Shown: piece by piece, positions 10,270-20,170 of the stretch | Layout of the letters: each line of letters starts with the position of its first letter | Position numbering within the stretch: position 1 is the stretch's first letter | Source of the DNA: Marinobacter nitratireducens | GTDB taxonomy: Bacteria > Pseudomonadota > Gammaproteobacteria > Pseudomonadales > Oleiphilaceae | Direction of reading: 5' to 3' | Length of the DNA stretch: 64,000 nt | Assembly: GCF_000708045.1 (NCBI RefSeq) | Contig: NZ_ANIE01000004.1 | Span: forward strand, 1-64,000 | The notes under the pieces: model-generated | Database searches by the model: none | What the model saw: the letters and a program-made list of their open reading frames with translations, nothing else | What the model was told of the DNA's origin: nothing | Position numbers and translations under genes: made by a program

Positions 10270-11004
10270 ATGGCTGGCGTCCTGTTGATGCTGGTCACGC
10301 CTGATCCGGCCAGTGCCGACGGAAACGGCGTGGTGATTGGGGTGGTCTCCGACAAGCAGCAAGCCGTGGTCGCACATAACCGGATGACGGCTTACCTGCA
10401 GCGGGCGGGCTGCAATGCCACGGTCAGGATCGGGAGTAGGGTTGAAGACGCTGCTCTGGTGTTTCACCCGGGGGAAGCCCCGGCAGATCAACGGTCGGTA
10501 TTACTGGCCGCCAACCGGAAGAGCGAGTTGCCCCGGTCGGTCTGGGTCAGCCGTCGCACCGCAGGCGTGCGTTCGCTTTCGGAGCTTGAGGGCCGGGATC
10601 TGGCTGTTGTTTCGGGGCCCGACCCCGTGGGTTCCGATCAGGCCCTTGCCGCGTTGGCCGACGCTGGTGTCACCCCTGCCGGGGAACAACTGTATCAAAC
10701 CGGGGATTTCAGCTCAGCGCTTGGCCTGGTGCTGCACAACAACACCCATGCGGCCGTCTCGGAGTCAGGCTTTGTAGAGCCGATGCTGGAGTCCAATGAC
10801 CTGGTCGTGAACTGGGTCGGTGACAGGATGCAGACCGGCGGGTGGTTCCGGGGGGAGAGTTGGGATCTCTCGGCCGTCGTGTGTGAGGATGCTCTGGCGG
10901 CAATGACACGTTCAGATGATCGCCAGATCTTTGCGATTTTCCCGGAATGGGTTCATGGTTTTATCAGGCCTGAGGGCCTGAAAGCAGAGGAAGGTTCAAA
11001 ATGA
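10270..11004 (+). CDS. PhnD-like periplasmic substrate-binding protein
   Basis: A 244-residue protein of the phosphate/phosphite/phosphonate-type solute-binding fold. Residues 1-16 look like a signal peptide cut after PASA, and the SLSELEGRDLAVVSGPDPVGSD region near 105-125 (seen as LEGRDLAV and GPDPVGSD) matches the PhnD family hinge motif. No ABC permease or ATPase is nearby, so it may be a sensor or accessory protein and not a transport component. It sits between nirF and nirQ and overlaps nirQ by ATGA. A TTG start at 10240 would give a more basic signal peptide N-terminus. Its role in denitrification is not known to me. Confidence 0.72.
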   Translation: MAGVLLMLVTPDPASADGNGVVIGVVSDKQQAVVAHNRMTAYLQRAGCNATVRIGSRVEDAALVFHPGEAPADQRSVLLAANRKSELPRSVWVSRRTAGVRSLSELEGRDLAVVSGPDPVGSDQALAALADAGVTPAGEQLYQTGDFSSALGLVLHNNTHAAVSESGFVEPMLESNDLVVNWVGDRMQTGGWFRGESWDLSAVVCEDALAAMTRSDDRQIFAIFPEWVHGFIRPEGLKAEEGSK

Positions 11005-11789
11005 CGTTCTATCAGCCGGTCGGCAATGAGATCGATCTTTTCCAGGCCGCGGCAGACAACGGGCTGCCAGTACTGATCAAGGGGCCGACCGGGTGCGGGA
11101 AAACCCGGTTTGTCCGTTATATGGCCGAGAAACTGAACCGGCCGGTGTATACCGTTGCCTGTCATGATGATCTGACAGCCGCGGATCTGGTCGGCCGCCA
11201 CCTGATCGGCCCCGACGGTACCTACTGGCAGGATGGTCCACTGACACGGGCCGTTCGCGAGGGCGGCATCTGTTACCTCGACGAAGTGGTGGAAGCCAGA
11301 AAAGACACGACCGTGGTGCTGCATCCGCTGGCGGATGATCGCCGCGAGCTGCCCATCGAACGCACGGGAGAGTTGCTCACCGCAGCACCGGGCTTCATGC
11401 TGGTCGTTTCCTACAACCCCGGTTACCAGAGCCTGCTCAAGGGCATGAAACCCAGTACCCGGCAGCGCTTTGTGTCCCTGAGATTTGATTATCCGTCGGA
11501 GGCTGAGGAACAGCTCATTGTTGCCGAGGAAGCCGGCTGTGATCGGGACCTGGCGGCACAACTGGTCAGCCTGGCTTCTGCTTTGAGGAATCTGAAGGAC
11601 CACGATCTGGAAGAAGCGGCGTCTACCCGCCTGCTGATTCACACAGCGATGATGATCAAAGCCGGTTTGCCTCCGCTGGACGCCGTTCGGGCGGGCATGA
11701 TCGAGCCGTTGTCCGATGACGAGGCAACCGTGGCTGCACTCATGGAGGTGGTGTATGCAGTATTCGGGAGGCCGGGAGAAGGCCGCTAG
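11001..11789 (+). CDS. nirQ: NirQ/NorQ, MoxR-type AAA+ ATPase
   Basis: A 262-residue cytosolic AAA+ chaperone of the MoxR/CbbQ group that works with the VWA protein NorD to activate nitric oxide reductase. Walker A is GPTGCGKT at 28-35, and Walker B ends in LDE at 93-95 (CYLDEV). Later elements include SYNPGYQ (sensor 1 region) and KPSTRQRF (arginine finger region). It is translationally coupled to the PhnD-like gene and overlaps the next frame by 35 bases. norD lies about 1.3 kb away in the facing operon. Confidence 0.94.
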   Translation: MTFYQPVGNEIDLFQAAADNGLPVLIKGPTGCGKTRFVRYMAEKLNRPVYTVACHDDLTAADLVGRHLIGPDGTYWQDGPLTRAVREGGICYLDEVVEARKDTTVVLHPLADDRRELPIERTGELLTAAPGFMLVVSYNPGYQSLLKGMKPSTRQRFVSLRFDYPSEAEEQLIVAEEAGCDRDLAAQLVSLASALRNLKDHDLEEAASTRLLIHTAMMIKAGLPPLDAVRAGMIEPLSDDEATVAALMEVVYAVFGRPGEGR

Positions 11790-12129
11790 TGGCGCGGTTG
11801 TTCCGGTTGTCTGGTATTTGCTGAATCTGTTGCTGATTCCGGTCATCGGGTTTGCGGTGCTGGCTTGGTTTTACCTGTGCCGGAGTGGAGAGAACCCTCT
11901 TCGGCGAGCCCATACCCGGGCTTCGTTTTTTATGTCCATAATCGGTGCGTTTCTGATCGGATCGGGCGTTGCCTTGGCCTGGCTTGCCTTCGGCAACACC
12001 GGTCACTTCTGGACGTTTGCCCTGGTTTGGGCAATTGTCCTGCACACCGGGTTCGTTTTGTGGGGAGTGGTTTCCCTCGCATTCGCCATGTCTGATAAGC
12101 CGCCGTTGTTTCCGGCTGGATTGTTGTAG
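11755..12129 (+). CDS. Small membrane protein after nirQ
   Basis: A 124-residue protein with three hydrophobic segments (about 15-40, 58-80 and 88-112) and no motif I recognise. I chose ATG 11755 because it removes a nonsensical overlap and starts just before the first membrane helix. It overlaps nirQ by 35 bases, so it is probably co-translated. Pseudomonads have small membrane genes (nirO, nirP) after nirQ, but here the nirO- and nirP-like genes are on the facing strand, so this one is distinct. Confidence 0.65.
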   Translation: MQYSGGREKAASGAVVPVVWYLLNLLLIPVIGFAVLAWFYLCRSGENPLRRAHTRASFFMSIIGAFLIGSGVALAWLAFGNTGHFWTFALVWAIVLHTGFVLWGVVSLAFAMSDKPPLFPAGLL

Positions 12130-12148
12130 CCTGAGCGGATTGGAGTTA

Positions 12149-12259
12149 GAGGCTTTGGAAAGGGCTGTCCAAAACCCGCTCCTTCGGCACGTCCATGTGA
12201 CGCTTGAGCTCCGCCATCCATGGCTCCGCACAGTTTTGGACAGCCCTTTCCAAAACCTC
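12149..12259. repeat. 111-bp inverted-repeat element between convergent operons
   Basis: Two 27-base arms, 12149-12175 and 12233-12259, match in inverted orientation at 26 of 27 positions and enclose a 57-base centre. The arms contain the core GGAAAGGGCTGTCC. The element sits between the stops of the nirQ and nor operons and could act as a two-way terminator, although neither side has a clean T-tract. The arrangement (long perfect arms, fixed-looking centre, no coding) is that of a miniature dispersed repeat or REP-like element. Confidence 0.75.
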
Positions 12260-12302
12260 TTTCCACACTCTTGAGTTATCGCCTTACTGAGTGGCTTTTT
12301 CT

Positions 12303-12542
12303 TCAGCCCCAGGTACGAAACCCTGAGATAACCGCGACGACCACTGGCGCCCACGCCTGGGCCGCCAGTCTCCAGCCCCGTGGCGCTTTTCGCATTTCCA
12401 TGAAGTGATCAACAAGTAGCATTGCTTTCATGACGACAAGGCCAAACACCAGCCACGCCAGAAAATCAGCTCCCATGCCGGTTTGCAGCGCGACCACAGG
12501 CAACGCAGTGCAGATCATCAGTGTGAGGTAGATCGTCAGCAT
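12303..12542 (-). CDS. NorF/NirP-like small membrane protein
   Basis: A 79-residue protein with two or three membrane helices, of the cytochrome-oxidase-subunit-IV-like type (TYPE: LAWLVFGLVVMKAMLLVDHFME near 29-50, shown in parts as VVMKAMLLVDHFMEM). It follows norE by 12 bases. NorF and NirP proteins of this kind accompany NorE and support NO reductase activity, although their mechanism is unclear. Confidence 0.75.
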   Translation of the reverse strand: MLTIYLTLMICTALPVVALQTGMGADFLAWLVFGLVVMKAMLLVDHFMEMRKAPRGWRLAAQAWAPVVVAVISGFRTWG

Positions 12543-12554
12543 CTTTTCATCTCG

Positions 12555-13133
12555 TTACGCCAGCACATAAACCATCGGAAACAGCACCAGCCAGACCAGA
12601 TCCACCATGTGCCAGTAGGAGGCACCGGATTCCATGCCGTTCATGTCGCTGCCGTCGTAGTCGCCGCGGCCGACTTTTACCGCAAGCACGACCAGGATGA
12701 TCTGCCCCAGCACAACGTGCATGAAGTGGAAGAAGGTCAGGAAGAAATAGAACATGAAGAAGGTGTCGGTGCCGAGGTTGTAGCCGAGGCTGTAGAGGTC
12801 ACTGTATTCCCAGAGTTTGCCGAGGGTGTAGACGCTGGAAACCGCGATGGCGAGCCATAATCTCAGGTGGCTGCCGGGCCGGCCATGGCGAAGCTGGTGG
12901 ACGGCAGTGGCGACGAAGTAGCTGGCGGTGATCAGGGCAGCGGTGTTTAGCAGACCGATCCAAGGATGCAGGACTTCCCGGCCGGCGTGGAAGGTGGCCG
13001 GGTCGAGGCTGCGGGCGACGGTGAAGCCGATGAACAATATGCCGAAGACCGCCAGTTCGGCGAAGATGAACATCCAGACCGCGATGTCGCCAGGCAGGTG
13101 TCGGGTCTTGGTCGTTGCTGATGCCGTGTTCAT
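12555..13133 (-). CDS. norE: NorE, cytochrome c oxidase subunit III-like protein
   Basis: A 192-residue integral membrane protein with five predicted helices, homologous to subunit III of heme-copper oxidases (FILFIGFTVARS and FHFMHVVLGQIILV regions). NorE improves NO reductase function and is not catalytic. The start may be ATG 13133 or GTG 13139, the latter overlapping the norD stop; neither has a convincing ribosome site, consistent with coupling to norD. Confidence 0.87.
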   Translation of the reverse strand: MNTASATTKTRHLPGDIAVWMFIFAELAVFGILFIGFTVARSLDPATFHAGREVLHPWIGLLNTAALITASYFVATAVHQLRHGRPGSHLRLWLAIAVSSVYTLGKLWEYSDLYSLGYNLGTDTFFMFYFFLTFFHFMHVVLGQIILVVLAVKVGRGDYDGSDMNGMESGASYWHMVDLVWLVLFPMVYVLA

Positions 13134-13135
13134 GG

Positions 13136-14959
13136 TCACCGGGTCAGATTCAGGTAGAGTTTGGGTAGCTGCAGCGGGAGCTGCGCCGGGTCGCGGATGA
13201 CGACGTAGTTGTTGCTGCCGAAGACGTAGGGCAGGTATGCGCTGGCCTCGTCATCAATGGTGACACAGAACGGCGTAAGGCCGGCCTTCTGGGCTTCCTG
13301 AACCGCCATTCGTGTGTCCTCTATGCCGTAGCGTCCTTCGTAGAGGTCAAGGTCGTTCGGTTTGCCATCGGTGAGCAGCAGCAGGATTTTCTGGTGTTCG
13401 TGGCGGCTCTGGAGCAGCCGTGTCGCTTGCCGGATGGCGGTGCCCATACGCGTATAAAAGCCCGGTTCCAGGGCCTGGATTCGGCCGCGAATGGTGCCGG
13501 TGTAGGCTTCGTCGAACCCCTTGATGTGATGAAAGCGCACGTGGTCTCGTCGTCTCGAGGAGAAGGCGAACAAGGCGAATGGGTCCCGGCTGGCGCTCAG
13601 GGCCTCGCTGAGCAATTGCAGGCCATCCCGGGCAACGTCGATGACCCGCTGGTGGTTGTTAATGTAGGACTCAGTGGACAGCGACACGTCGGCCAGTACC
13701 AGGCAGGCGAGGTCTCGCTGGCTTTGCTGGCAGCGGCGGAACAGCTTCTGGTCGATGGCGCCCTGGCGCTGGCGGTGCTGTACTTCCCGCTCCAGGCAGG
13801 CATCCAGATCCAGCTCTTCTCCCTCTACCTGGCGCTTCTGCCATTGCTTGAGTGGTTTCAAGGCGCTGAACTGACGTTGCAGATGTTTGGCGGGCCGCCG
13901 CAGGGGTTCTGGTAGCTCAGCAGGCTGCGCATCCCGTGCCAGCATGGGTTGCAGGCAGCAGAATTTCTCCCGGTAAGTCTGCCTGCGCCAGTCCCATTCC
14001 GGCAGGTGGATGCCGGGGCCGAGACGGAGGTCATCGTTTTCCTCGGATGGCAGGTCCAGATCGAACTTGATGGACGCCGAGGTCTCGCGGCGATCACTGG
14101 ACACCGACATCATGTCCATATCGTCCGCCACGGCTTCGGCATCCTCTTCTTCCGTGTCGTCGCCGGCCCTGTCCACCGGAATAAATTCGGTCCATGAGAA
14201 CAGGCTTTCCAGCCGGAAAATCATCAGCCCCTGGTCCCGGTCGAAGGCTTCGACCCGTTCAGCCTGGCGGCGCTTTCGTTTTTTCGCCAGACCACCGGGG
14301 TTGCTCTGATTGGTGTCATCGTCACTGATCTGGCTGGCCGAGACGGCCTTATCCAGGGCCGGGTAGAGCCACAGTATTACTGGCCAGGGATCGTGGGCCG
14401 CTCCGGGAAGGTTAGGAACGCTGCCCGGATGAATGAGGGCCTGACGGATGGCGTCTTCCCGGCGGGCTTCGTCGGTGGGCAGGTCCTCCGGCTGCGGTCG
14501 CCATTGCAAGGTGTGGCTGACCAGACGTTGATAAAGCCGTTCAAGCCCCGGCCACCGCGCCAGCAGGTTTTCCACCATCGTCTGGTTGTCGGTAAACCAG
14601 TCGCCGTCATTTGGTTGGGGTGAGGCCGCCAGGGCAGCCAGCCACAGGTACAGGTCCCGGTTGAGTTCCCGGGACGGAAACAGGGCGATTCGTTCCGGCA
14701 GGCGCAGATTCTGTTCGTCGCGCCAGGCCAGTTCAAACTTCCGGTGGGTGCCCGCCAGTTTGTGCAGGAATCGGCGACGCAGGCGGAAATGCCGGGGCTC
14801 GGCGGTCACCAGACTCAATGCCGGGTCGCCACCAAGCGCCCGGAACAGCACCCCCAGAGGGCGCGCCTCGTCTTTCAGGGTGACGGCGTGCTCAGGAAAC
14901 TCTCCGAGAGCCTGGCGGGTGATGTATTCGTGCCATTTGTAACCAACCCATTCTTCCAT
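13136..14959 (-). CDS. norD: NorD, VWA-domain activator of NO reductase
   Basis: A 607-residue cytosolic protein needed with NirQ/NorQ for assembly or metal loading of NO reductase. The C-terminal von Willebrand A domain (about 415-600) has an intact MIDAS: DVSLS at 424-428 and LTDGKPND near 530. The middle part is acidic and probably disordered (about 270-300). It lies 9 bases after the polyferredoxin gene and is coupled to norE. Confidence 0.93.
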   Translation of the reverse strand: MEEWVGYKWHEYITRQALGEFPEHAVTLKDEARPLGVLFRALGGDPALSLVTAEPRHFRLRRRFLHKLAGTHRKFELAWRDEQNLRLPERIALFPSRELNRDLYLWLAALAASPQPNDGDWFTDNQTMVENLLARWPGLERLYQRLVSHTLQWRPQPEDLPTDEARREDAIRQALIHPGSVPNLPGAAHDPWPVILWLYPALDKAVSASQISDDDTNQSNPGGLAKKRKRRQAERVEAFDRDQGLMIFRLESLFSWTEFIPVDRAGDDTEEEDAEAVADDMDMMSVSSDRRETSASIKFDLDLPSEENDDLRLGPGIHLPEWDWRRQTYREKFCCLQPMLARDAQPAELPEPLRRPAKHLQRQFSALKPLKQWQKRQVEGEELDLDACLEREVQHRQRQGAIDQKLFRRCQQSQRDLACLVLADVSLSTESYINNHQRVIDVARDGLQLLSEALSASRDPFALFAFSSRRRDHVRFHHIKGFDEAYTGTIRGRIQALEPGFYTRMGTAIRQATRLLQSRHEHQKILLLLTDGKPNDLDLYEGRYGIEDTRMAVQEAQKAGLTPFCVTIDDEASAYLPYVFGSNNYVVIRDPAQLPLQLPKLYLNLTR

Positions 14960-14968
14960 ATCAGCTCC

Positions 14969-15922
14969 TTATCCGCCCCGTCGACCGGCGGGTTCACTGT
15001 CCAGCTGGTGGACCGGGATCAGTACGGTCTGTCGGTTGGCTTCTCCCGGCTCCCAGTGCAGCAGACTCCCCTCGGGATTGTTCTTCTGAACCTCGCGGCA
15101 TGCGCTGACGCATTGCAGGCATTGGGTACAGGTGAATTTCGCCCGCTTGTGGCTGCGGGTTGGCAGCCGCATGGGGCAGGCTTCGTCACAGGCTTTGGTG
15201 CAGTCCCGGCAGGCGGCGGCCCGCTCGGTGTCGAAGGTCACCATGCGGGCCCGTCCGTTGGTCATCCAGGCAATGCTTTGTACCACCCCGAAGGCACACC
15301 CGTATTTGCAGAACAGGTGGCGGGCAAACAGGAAATCCAGGGTGAACAGTGTGCTGGCAACGCCCAGAAATACAGCGGGATAAAAGCCAAGGTTTCCGGT
15401 TATCAGGTCGGTGTACAGCGGAATCGGTGGCAACAGGTACGACAGCATGGCCAGCGCCCAGGAAAAGCCAATCAGTCCGCACACCAGGGTCAGGCCAGCC
15501 CAGTGAATGGCCTTACCCCGCCGCCCCTTCTTCAGCGCCTCCCAGAGAGTAGGACGGCCGGTGATTCGGGTCATCAGGTGGTTGACCGTTTCCACTACCG
15601 AGAAGTGGGGGCACAGCCAGCCGCAGTAAATTCTTCCCCATCTCCAGGCGACCCACAGGACCAGGGGCACGAGAACCAGAATGGGAAGTATGAACCAGAA
15701 CAGGATCTGGCCAGCGACATCGGCCGGCGAGCTTTGAGCGACCCAGGTCAGATCCAGATTAAAAGACAGTGGAAACCCGAAAACGATAAACCGGGTTTCG
15801 GTCAGGTCATAACGAAAAAGGTTTAACGCTGGCGCAAGCAGGAACAACAGGAAAAAACCGCTTCGGGTAACCAGCCGTTTGGTTTGGAGTCTGTCCTTGT
15901 GTTGGTTAGCTTGAGCTTGCAT
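14969..15922 (-). CDS. NapH/NosR/CcoG-like membrane 4Fe-4S protein in the nor operon
   Basis: A 317-residue polyferredoxin with about five membrane helices. The cytoplasmic loops carry YCGWLCPHFS (CX3CP, about 98-107) and CKYGCAFG, and the C-terminal part carries two ferredoxin-like cysteine sets (CRDCTKACDEACP and CTQCLQCVSACRE, about 235-285). Proteins of this class move electrons from quinol or act in metal-center maturation (NosR, NapH, CcoG). Its place between norB and norD suggests a role in maturation of NO reductase or electron supply to it, which is an inference. I see no ribosome site at its ATG. Confidence 0.8.
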   Translation of the reverse strand: MQAQANQHKDRLQTKRLVTRSGFFLLFLLAPALNLFRYDLTETRFIVFGFPLSFNLDLTWVAQSSPADVAGQILFWFILPILVLVPLVLWVAWRWGRIYCGWLCPHFSVVETVNHLMTRITGRPTLWEALKKGRRGKAIHWAGLTLVCGLIGFSWALAMLSYLLPPIPLYTDLITGNLGFYPAVFLGVASTLFTLDFLFARHLFCKYGCAFGVVQSIAWMTNGRARMVTFDTERAAACRDCTKACDEACPMRLPTRSHKRAKFTCTQCLQCVSACREVQKNNPEGSLLHWEPGEANRQTVLIPVHQLDSEPAGRRGG

Positions 15923-15978
15923 GGTGTTGGCCGGATGTTGGCAGGGCCGGGGTAAACCACGGCCCTGCTCGGGAGGGA

Positions 15979-17854
<1,876 letters not shown>

Positions 17855-17926
17855 TGGTCTCTCTCCTTGGTCGTTTTGGAATACCTGACTACAGCACTAG
17901 GATATAAAGATTCATCTGAAATGCTG

Positions 17927-17940
17927 TTGATGATTGTCAA
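17927..17940 (-). promoter_or_regulatory. FNR/DNR box of the nor operon
   Basis: TTGAC-AATC-ATCAA on the minus strand is a perfect FNR/DNR-type palindrome. A TATCCT hexamer at 17904-17899 puts it at -41.5. This is the best of the six boxes in the window. Confidence 0.8.
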
Positions 17941-18044
17941 GCATGGCCATCCATCACACCATTGCGCTGGAGAGTTACCTCTGAAGGGATAGTTGATAGA
18001 ATCTGCGGCCCAATCCGAATTCATTCCTGATCCCCGGAGCCCTC

Positions 18045-18962
18045 ATGGCCGCAGCGCTGGCGTTGTTTCTCAAGTTGATTCCCCTGTATGTCACCGTTGC
18101 TCTGGGGTGGATTGCGGGGCGTTACCTGGAAGCCAGTGGCCGACATATAGCCGGCATCATGCTCTACATCATCACGCCGTCGGTGGTGTTTTCCGGAGTG
18201 ATGGCGGCTCCTTTATCGCCCGCGGTGGTGCTACTGCCGTTGCTGGTGTTTGGTATCTGTTCGGTCATGGGGCTGCTCCACCTGACACTAGCCCGCAAGG
18301 TCATTCATGACGGCAGCGCGAGCATCATTCCGCTGAGTGTTGGTACCGGGAATACCGGCTATTTCGGTATCCCCGTAGCCCTGCTTTTGTTTGGCGAGGA
18401 AGGGCTCGGGCTGTATATCGTCTGCATGTTGGGCACCACCCTGTTCGAGAACTCGGTGGGTTTCTATCTGGCGGCAAGGGGGCGTTATGAGCTCAGGGAT
18501 GCGTTAAAACGGGTGGCGAAGCTGCCTTCCGTATATGCCTTCCTGGCGGCTGTGGCACTGAAGCTGGCCGGTTTCGAAATACCGGATATCTTTACGCCCC
18601 TGTTTGATAATCTCCGCGGTGCCTACAGTGTGTTCGGCATGATGATTATCGGGATGAGCATTACGTCATTCCGCGGGCTGGCCGGCAATATCCGGTTTAC
18701 GGGTATGGCTTTCTTCGGAAAGTTTGTGTCCTGGCCGCTGGTTGCCCTGACACTCTGGTGGCTGGATGCCAATGTGTTCGGTATCTACGAAGCGGCGGTG
18801 CATCAGGCGATATTCCTGATTTCCATCACCCCGATCGCGGCCAATACCGTCGTTATCGCCACCCTGCTGGATACGGCGCCCAAACAGGCAGCAGGGACGG
18901 CACTGCTGAGCACCCTGTTTGCCCTGCTGTATATCCCGGTGATGATTTCCCTGGCACTCTAG
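18045..18962 (+). CDS. AEC-family (auxin efflux carrier-like) transporter
   Basis: A 305-residue inner-membrane transporter with ten predicted helices in two five-helix halves, of the AEC family. Such bacterial carriers include malonate and malate exporters. The substrate is unknown here. Family hallmarks are GTGNTGYFGIPVAL (about 101-114) and the C-terminal PIAANTVVIATL. It is monocistronic, and its stop overlaps by four bases the stop of the convergent CDF gene. Confidence 0.82.
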   Translation: MAAALALFLKLIPLYVTVALGWIAGRYLEASGRHIAGIMLYIITPSVVFSGVMAAPLSPAVVLLPLLVFGICSVMGLLHLTLARKVIHDGSASIIPLSVGTGNTGYFGIPVALLLFGEEGLGLYIVCMLGTTLFENSVGFYLAARGRYELRDALKRVAKLPSVYAFLAAVALKLAGFEIPDIFTPLFDNLRGAYSVFGMMIIGMSITSFRGLAGNIRFTGMAFFGKFVSWPLVALTLWWLDANVFGIYEAAVHQAIFLISITPIAANTVVIATLLDTAPKQAAGTALLSTLFALLYIPVMISLAL

Positions 18963-19606
18963 CGGACGTGTTCTGAGGTGGCGGGCGTGGCACAGGCCCG
19001 GGCTTCAGACATATCCTGGCGGGCATGGCGGATGACGCTGGTGCCGGCTGTAACAGCCAGGGTGCCCATGATGGCCGCGACGATCAGGTCAGGCCAGGCA
19101 CTGCCGGTGCCGAATACCCCAAGTGCTGCGCCCATGACGGCGATGTTGCTGATGGCGTCATTACGGCTGCATAACCACACCGAGCGCATATCCGAATCGC
19201 CTCCCCGGAAGCGGAACAACATCACCGCGACACTGACGTTGGCCACCAGCGCCAGCAGGCCCACGGCTCCCATGGTCAGTGGTTCGGGAGTAATTCCACT
19301 CTGAACGACCCAGACCGCGCGGATCCAGACCACCAGCCCGAACACGGTCATGGTCAGCCCTTTCACAAACGCCGCACGCCCACGCCAGAGCATACCCATC
19401 GACAGCACGCTCAGAGACAGCAGGTAATTGGCGCTGTCTCCAAAGAAGTCGATGGCATCCGCCATCAGGGAAACAGAGCCGGACTGAATACTGGCGAAGC
19501 CTTCCACCAGAAACATGGCGAGATTGACTGCCAGGGCAATCCACAGGGCCTTTCGGAAGCCCGGTGCGGGGGATTTGGGTTCAGGTGCGGAGCAGCTGCA
19601 GGCCAT
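18959..19606 (-). CDS. Cation diffusion facilitator, short form
   Basis: A 215-residue inner-membrane metal exporter with about six helices and no C-terminal metal-binding domain. The N-terminus has MACSCSAPEP, a potential metal site. The TM2 motif reads ADAIDFFGDSAN (D-X3-D where zinc types have H-X3-D) and TM5 reads CSRNDAIS (C-X3-D). I start at ATG 19606 because the upstream ATG (19636) overlaps the -10 of a MerR-type promoter and GGAGA lies before 19606. The CadR-like regulator is encoded just upstream, so cadmium, lead or zinc export is likely. Confidence 0.82.
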   Translation of the reverse strand: MACSCSAPEPKSPAPGFRKALWIALAVNLAMFLVEGFASIQSGSVSLMADAIDFFGDSANYLLSLSVLSMGMLWRGRAAFVKGLTMTVFGLVVWIRAVWVVQSGITPEPLTMGAVGLLALVANVSVAVMLFRFRGGDSDMRSVWLCSRNDAISNIAVMGAALGVFGTGSAWPDLIVAAIMGTLAVTAGTSVIRHARQDMSEARACATPATSEHVR

Positions 19607-19634
19607 TGTCGTCTCCTGTGTTTCGATAGCCTGC

Positions 19635-19665
19635 ATTAAAAACCCTGTAGCTGCTATAGGGTCAA
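19635..19665 (-). promoter_or_regulatory. MerR/CadR-type promoter-operator of the first CDF gene
   Basis: On the minus strand TTGACC (19665-19660) and TTTAAT (19640-19635) are separated by 19 bases, the long spacer of MerR-controlled promoters. The spacer contains a near-perfect palindrome ACCCTGTAG-CTG-CTATAGGGT (19642-19662, plus strand), the CadR/ZntR-type operator. Confidence 0.85.
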
Positions 19666-19681
19666 GCGTCTGTGAGCAGGT

Positions 19682-20146
19682 TTATTTGTGGGCCTGGCCG
19701 TGGGTGCCCGGTACATGGTTTTCGCTACCTTGCTGGCCACCTTTCAGTTCGCCGAGTTCTGTGGCCAGACCGTCCAGTATTCCGCATTCACTCACGGTGC
19801 GCCCTTCGGTGCAGGCGGATTGGAGGCGAACCAGTGTCTGTTCCAGGCTCTTGAGCTCCTTGAGGCGTTCGCGGACATGATGAAGGTGCCTGGCCAGCAG
19901 GGCGTCCACATCACTGCAATCGGCTTCGGGTTGATCCGCGAGACGGATCAGTTCGCGGATTTCATCCTGAGCCATATCCAGATTGCGGCAGCGCTTGATG
20001 AACAACAACCGATCCAGATGGGCCTGGCGATAGCTGCGATAGCCGCTTTGTTCGCGATCCGGTTCGGGCAATAAACCGATCTTTTCATAGTAACGGATCG
20101 TCTCGACCGGAATGCCCGCGGTTTTCGCGATGGCGCCAATTCTCAC
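19682..20146 (-). CDS. cadR: CadR-like MerR-family metal regulator
   Basis: A 154-residue MerR-family activator-repressor. N-terminal winged helix MRIGAIAKTAGIPVETIRYY (1-20), a long dimerisation coiled coil (about 80-110), and cysteines at 77, 112 and 121 that match the Cd(II)/Pb(II)-binding cysteines of Pseudomonas CadR. The C-terminal tail ends in HVPGTHGQAHK, a histidine-rich segment also found in CadR. It should twist the 19-bp spacer promoters found upstream of both CDF genes. It is in tandem with the first of them. Confidence 0.88.
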   Translation of the reverse strand: MRIGAIAKTAGIPVETIRYYEKIGLLPEPDREQSGYRSYRQAHLDRLLFIKRCRNLDMAQDEIRELIRLADQPEADCSDVDALLARHLHHVRERLKELKSLEQTLVRLQSACTEGRTVSECGILDGLATELGELKGGQQGSENHVPGTHGQAHK

Positions 20147-20170
20147 TGCTCACTCCTCAGGTAATTCAGG

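Noticed and set aside
9078-10355. 425-codon open frame antisense to nirF
   Set aside because: Same reason: low-complexity His/Gly-rich translation typical of reversed codon bias.
19607-19636. Start at 19636 for the short CDF gene
   Set aside because: That ATG overlaps the -10 of the MerR-type promoter, so it cannot be in the transcript.
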